From an uncultured Desulfobacterales bacterium (lineage in GTDB: Bacteria > Desulfobacterota > Desulfobacteria > Desulfobacterales > G020354645), in the NCBI GenBank assembly GCA_947259865.1, contig CAMYNZ010000174.1, positions 1 to 7,785 of the forward strand: 7,785 nt of DNA, given 5' to 3'. The translations under genes were made by a program, and so were the position numbers. Below the pieces are notes generated by a model, which saw only the letters and a list, made by a program, of their open reading frames with translations, did not search any database and was not told where the DNA came from. This document shows, piece by piece, positions 6,155-7,785 of the stretch. Position 1 is the stretch's first letter. Each line of letters begins with the position of its first letter.

Positions 6155-7501
6155 TTAGCCCTGTTGGACAGCAATCTGTTCGGGTTCGGCCGGCTCGGGA
6201 AGTTGTGTTTCCTGATCATGCAGCTCTTCACAGATTCTTTTAAACTCACTCTCTCTTGCCAGGAAGGCATCCACCACATCGGGATCAAAATGTGTGCCTC
6301 TAAGTCCGATGATGATATCCCTGGATTTTCCATGGGTGTAAGCTTCCTTGTAAAAACGCTTTGAGGTGAGGGCATCGTACACATCAGCCAGGGCGACAAA
6401 CCTGGCCGATAAAGGAATACTTTCATCGGCCAGCCCTTTGGGATAACCGCTGCCGTCCCATTTCTCGTGGTGATAATAGGCGATTTCTTTTCCGAGTGTC
6501 AGAAATGAAACCCCTTCGATCTTTGAATCAATGTCGTTGAGGGCATCTCCACCCAGAACCGTATGCCGTTTAATGATCTCAAACTCTTCGGGCGTGAGCC
6601 GCGCGGGTTTTAAGAGGATCGCGTCCGGCACCCCGACTTTTCCGATATCGTGCAGAATGGAGGATCGGAAAAGGTCTTCGATATAGTCCTGGGAAATATA
6701 GTCCTGGTACTTTGGATGCTGCGACATCTCGACAGCGATTATCCGGGCATACTCCCGTATTCTCTCCAGGTGCGTGCCGGTACCCTCGTCCCTGTATTCG
6801 GCAAGTTTTGCGAGACCCAAAATAGTGGCCGCCCTGGCCTCTTGCAGCTGGGCCTCCAGTTTGGTTTTTTCTCTTTCCGCTCTGAGCCGTTCGGTTACAT
6901 CGCGCAGTATTCCGCGGAATCCGATCGGTTGATCTTGCTTGTCATTTAAAAGAGAGACAGAAATCTCAAGGATCCGGATGGAGCCATCTTTTATAATGAC
7001 CTCACATTCGGATACATTGACAGTTTTACCGGTCTCACGGACCTGATTAAAAATTAGATGTAAATTTCCGGTGGTCTCCGGTGTGCTAAACGGGCGTCCG
7101 GTCAACCCCGTAACCTCTTTGGTGTAGCCAAGCATGCGGGCAGTCGAATCATTGAAAAACGTTAAATTTCCGTCAAGATCAACCTCGTAATAGCCTTCCT
7201 CCATGCTTTCCAGGATCGTGCGATACTTCTCTTCACTTTCCTTTAACGCTTCTTCAGCTTTTTTGCGGTTATTGATGGTAAATTGGACGTGGGAACCAAA
7301 AAAAATGAACAGACAGAATACAATGATCCGCGGCCAGATTTCATTGATATCAGGTCCAAGCAGCTGATTAAAAAAATTGACGTTCCGGGATGTAAATATA
7401 TTTAAGATGGATTCAAGAACCCAGTAGGATGCGGCAAGTCCGATACCGATCAAAACCATGGAATCTGCAACACTTACGCGGTATTTTATCAAATTTTTCA
7501 T
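6155..7501 (-). CDS. Membrane-anchored PAS/HD-GYP protein, probable c-di-GMP phosphodiesterase
   Basis: 448 residues. Two predicted membrane helices (~13-35 and ~57-73) are followed by a short coiled linker (NNRKKAEEALKESEEKYR), a PAS domain (~90-205, ending in the typical GILRDVTERLRAE), a second coiled stretch (~203-228) and a C-terminal HD-GYP domain (~226-420). All HD-GYP hallmarks are present: His244 in GTHLERI, His284-Asp285 in LHDIGK, His313, HHEKWDGSGYP (344-354) and Asp373 in DVYDALTS. Family members hydrolyse c-di-GMP to pGpG and/or GMP at a two- or three-metal site; the intact residues predict activity. The PAS domain probably senses a small ligand or redox state, but no cofactor residue is clear. 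The start ATG at 7501 has only a weak AGAG upstream, yet the first helix follows at once and the promoter is well placed. The tail after ~425 is polar and Glu/Pro/Gln-rich. No cognate target is nearby. Confidence 0.94.
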   Translation of the reverse strand: MKNLIKYRVSVADSMVLIGIGLAASYWVLESILNIFTSRNVNFFNQLLGPDINEIWPRIIVFCLFIFFGSHVQFTINNRKKAEEALKESEEKYRTILESMEEGYYEVDLDGNLTFFNDSTARMLGYTKEVTGLTGRPFSTPETTGNLHLIFNQVRETGKTVNVSECEVIIKDGSIRILEISVSLLNDKQDQPIGFRGILRDVTERLRAEREKTKLEAQLQEARAATILGLAKLAEYRDEGTGTHLERIREYARIIAVEMSQHPKYQDYISQDYIEDLFRSSILHDIGKVGVPDAILLKPARLTPEEFEIIKRHTVLGGDALNDIDSKIEGVSFLTLGKEIAYYHHEKWDGSGYPKGLADESIPLSARFVALADVYDALTSKRFYKEAYTHGKSRDIIIGLRGTHFDPDVVDAFLARESEFKRICEELHDQETQLPEPAEPEQIAVQQG

Positions 7502-7548
7502 GCTATGTCTCTAGAACCTAACCTTACGATTATCAAAAATTTCTGCTC

Positions 7549-7577
7549 ATTTTAACATTTTTACTCTAAAATGTCAC
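7549..7577 (-). promoter_or_regulatory. Sigma70-type promoter of the HD-GYP gene
   Basis: On the minus strand, GTGACA (7577-7572) and TAAAAT (7554-7549) are separated by exactly 17 bases, each five of six to consensus. Transcription would start near 7542, leaving a leader of about 40 bases before the ATG at 7501. Confidence 0.6.
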
Positions 7578-7650
7578 TCGCTTTCCATGAATGGCCTGAG
7601 TTTCCCGTATCATTGGGCAACCCAGACTAGCGGGTTATAGGTGCCGATTA
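7578..7650. other. Unexplained GC-richer block between two divergent promoters
   Basis: 73 bp between the -35 boxes of the two divergent promoters. It contains short inverted pairs, CCATGAATGG (7584-7593) and AACCC/GGGTT around 7619-7636, in a flank otherwise AT-rich. It could be a shared regulator site or the remnant of a structured RNA. I recognise no known family. Confidence 0.35.
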
Positions 7651-7679
7651 TTGACGATTCGCTATAAAATTGATAAAAT
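7651..7679 (+). promoter_or_regulatory. Sigma70-type promoter of the truncated right-edge gene
   Basis: TTGACG (7651-7656) and TAAAAT (7674-7679) are spaced by exactly 17 bases, each five of six to consensus. The start site would be near 7686, about 63 bases before the GTG at 7749. Confidence 0.6.
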
Positions 7680-7748
7680 TACAATCTCTAACTTTATTGG
7701 CGTGAATCAAGGGCCGAATTTTAATCATATCCGATCGGGAGACTGGCG

Positions 7749-7785
7749 GTGCTTAAAAAAATAAAAAATTACATTCTGATTGGCA
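7749..7785 (+). CDS. Start of a truncated gene at the window edge, possibly a small membrane protein
   Basis: Only 12 codons are visible: GTG, then LKKIKNYILIG. GGGAG lies seven bases before the GTG and a good promoter lies upstream, so a real gene start is likely. The basic residues followed by a hydrophobic run resemble the N-terminus of a membrane protein. DUF502-type proteins often start in this way, but twelve residues cannot prove a family. Confidence 0.45.
   Translation, partial: MLKKIKNYILIG

Noticed and set aside
7578..7650. A possible c-di-GMP-I (GEMM) riboswitch, because TAGCGGGTTA and GGGCAACCC resemble parts of that motif and an HD-GYP gene is near
   Set aside because: The middle block with GCAAAGCC is missing, the two pieces are only a few bases apart instead of tens, and the block lies between the promoters rather than in either leader.

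Overview
The window reads like a bacterial chromosome segment, most likely from a sulfate-reducing Desulfobacterota lineage (Desulfobacterales-like). This is an inference from three things: a FadN/FadA beta-oxidation module, a small sulfur-carrier protein ending in FPPVGGG, and an intergenic hairpin repeat built from GGAGTATT and GCGAGTT units. No rRNA or other taxonomic marker is present.

Layout. At the left edge a plus-strand gene (about 27-635) encodes a protein of unknown function whose first half looks like a MoaD/ThiS-type beta-grasp domain. It converges on a minus-strand block that is transcribed from about 5780 down to 659. In transcription order this block holds: a two-domain 3-hydroxyacyl-CoA dehydrogenase/enoyl-CoA hydratase (fadN type, 5718-3313); a thiolase (fadA, 3025-1847); an alpha/beta hydrolase that abuts or overlaps the thiolase stop (about 1845-976); and a MoaD/ThiS-like sulfur carrier (898-659). 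A foldable repeat (3063-3232) lies between fadN and fadA. FadN and FadA together cover hydration, dehydrogenation and thiolysis, the last three steps of a beta-oxidation turn. The acyl-CoA dehydrogenase and acyl-CoA ligase must be encoded elsewhere.

Regulation. A perfect 20-bp palindrome, ATGAATGAATATTCATTCAT, lies just upstream of fadN and overlaps a likely promoter. It matches, at every defined position, the operator I recall for the TetR-family fatty-acid repressor FadR of Bacillus subtilis, which controls fadN-fadA-fadE there. A second, weaker site lies about 180 bp further upstream, with two 11-bp direct repeats in between. No regulator gene is in the window.

From 5746 to 6154 there is about 410 bp without a convincing gene. 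It holds the fadN control region in its AT-rich part, and a GC-richer stretch with one marginal small ORF.

The right part carries a minus-strand membrane-anchored PAS/HD-GYP protein (7501-6155), a probable c-di-GMP phosphodiesterase with all key motifs. It has a good sigma70-type promoter, divergent from a second good promoter that appears to serve a plus-strand gene truncated by the window end (7749 onward).

Most notable items: the FadR-type operator array, the beta-grasp protein with an internal glycine-rich motif, and the sulfur carrier placed at the end of a fatty-acid degradation gene cluster.
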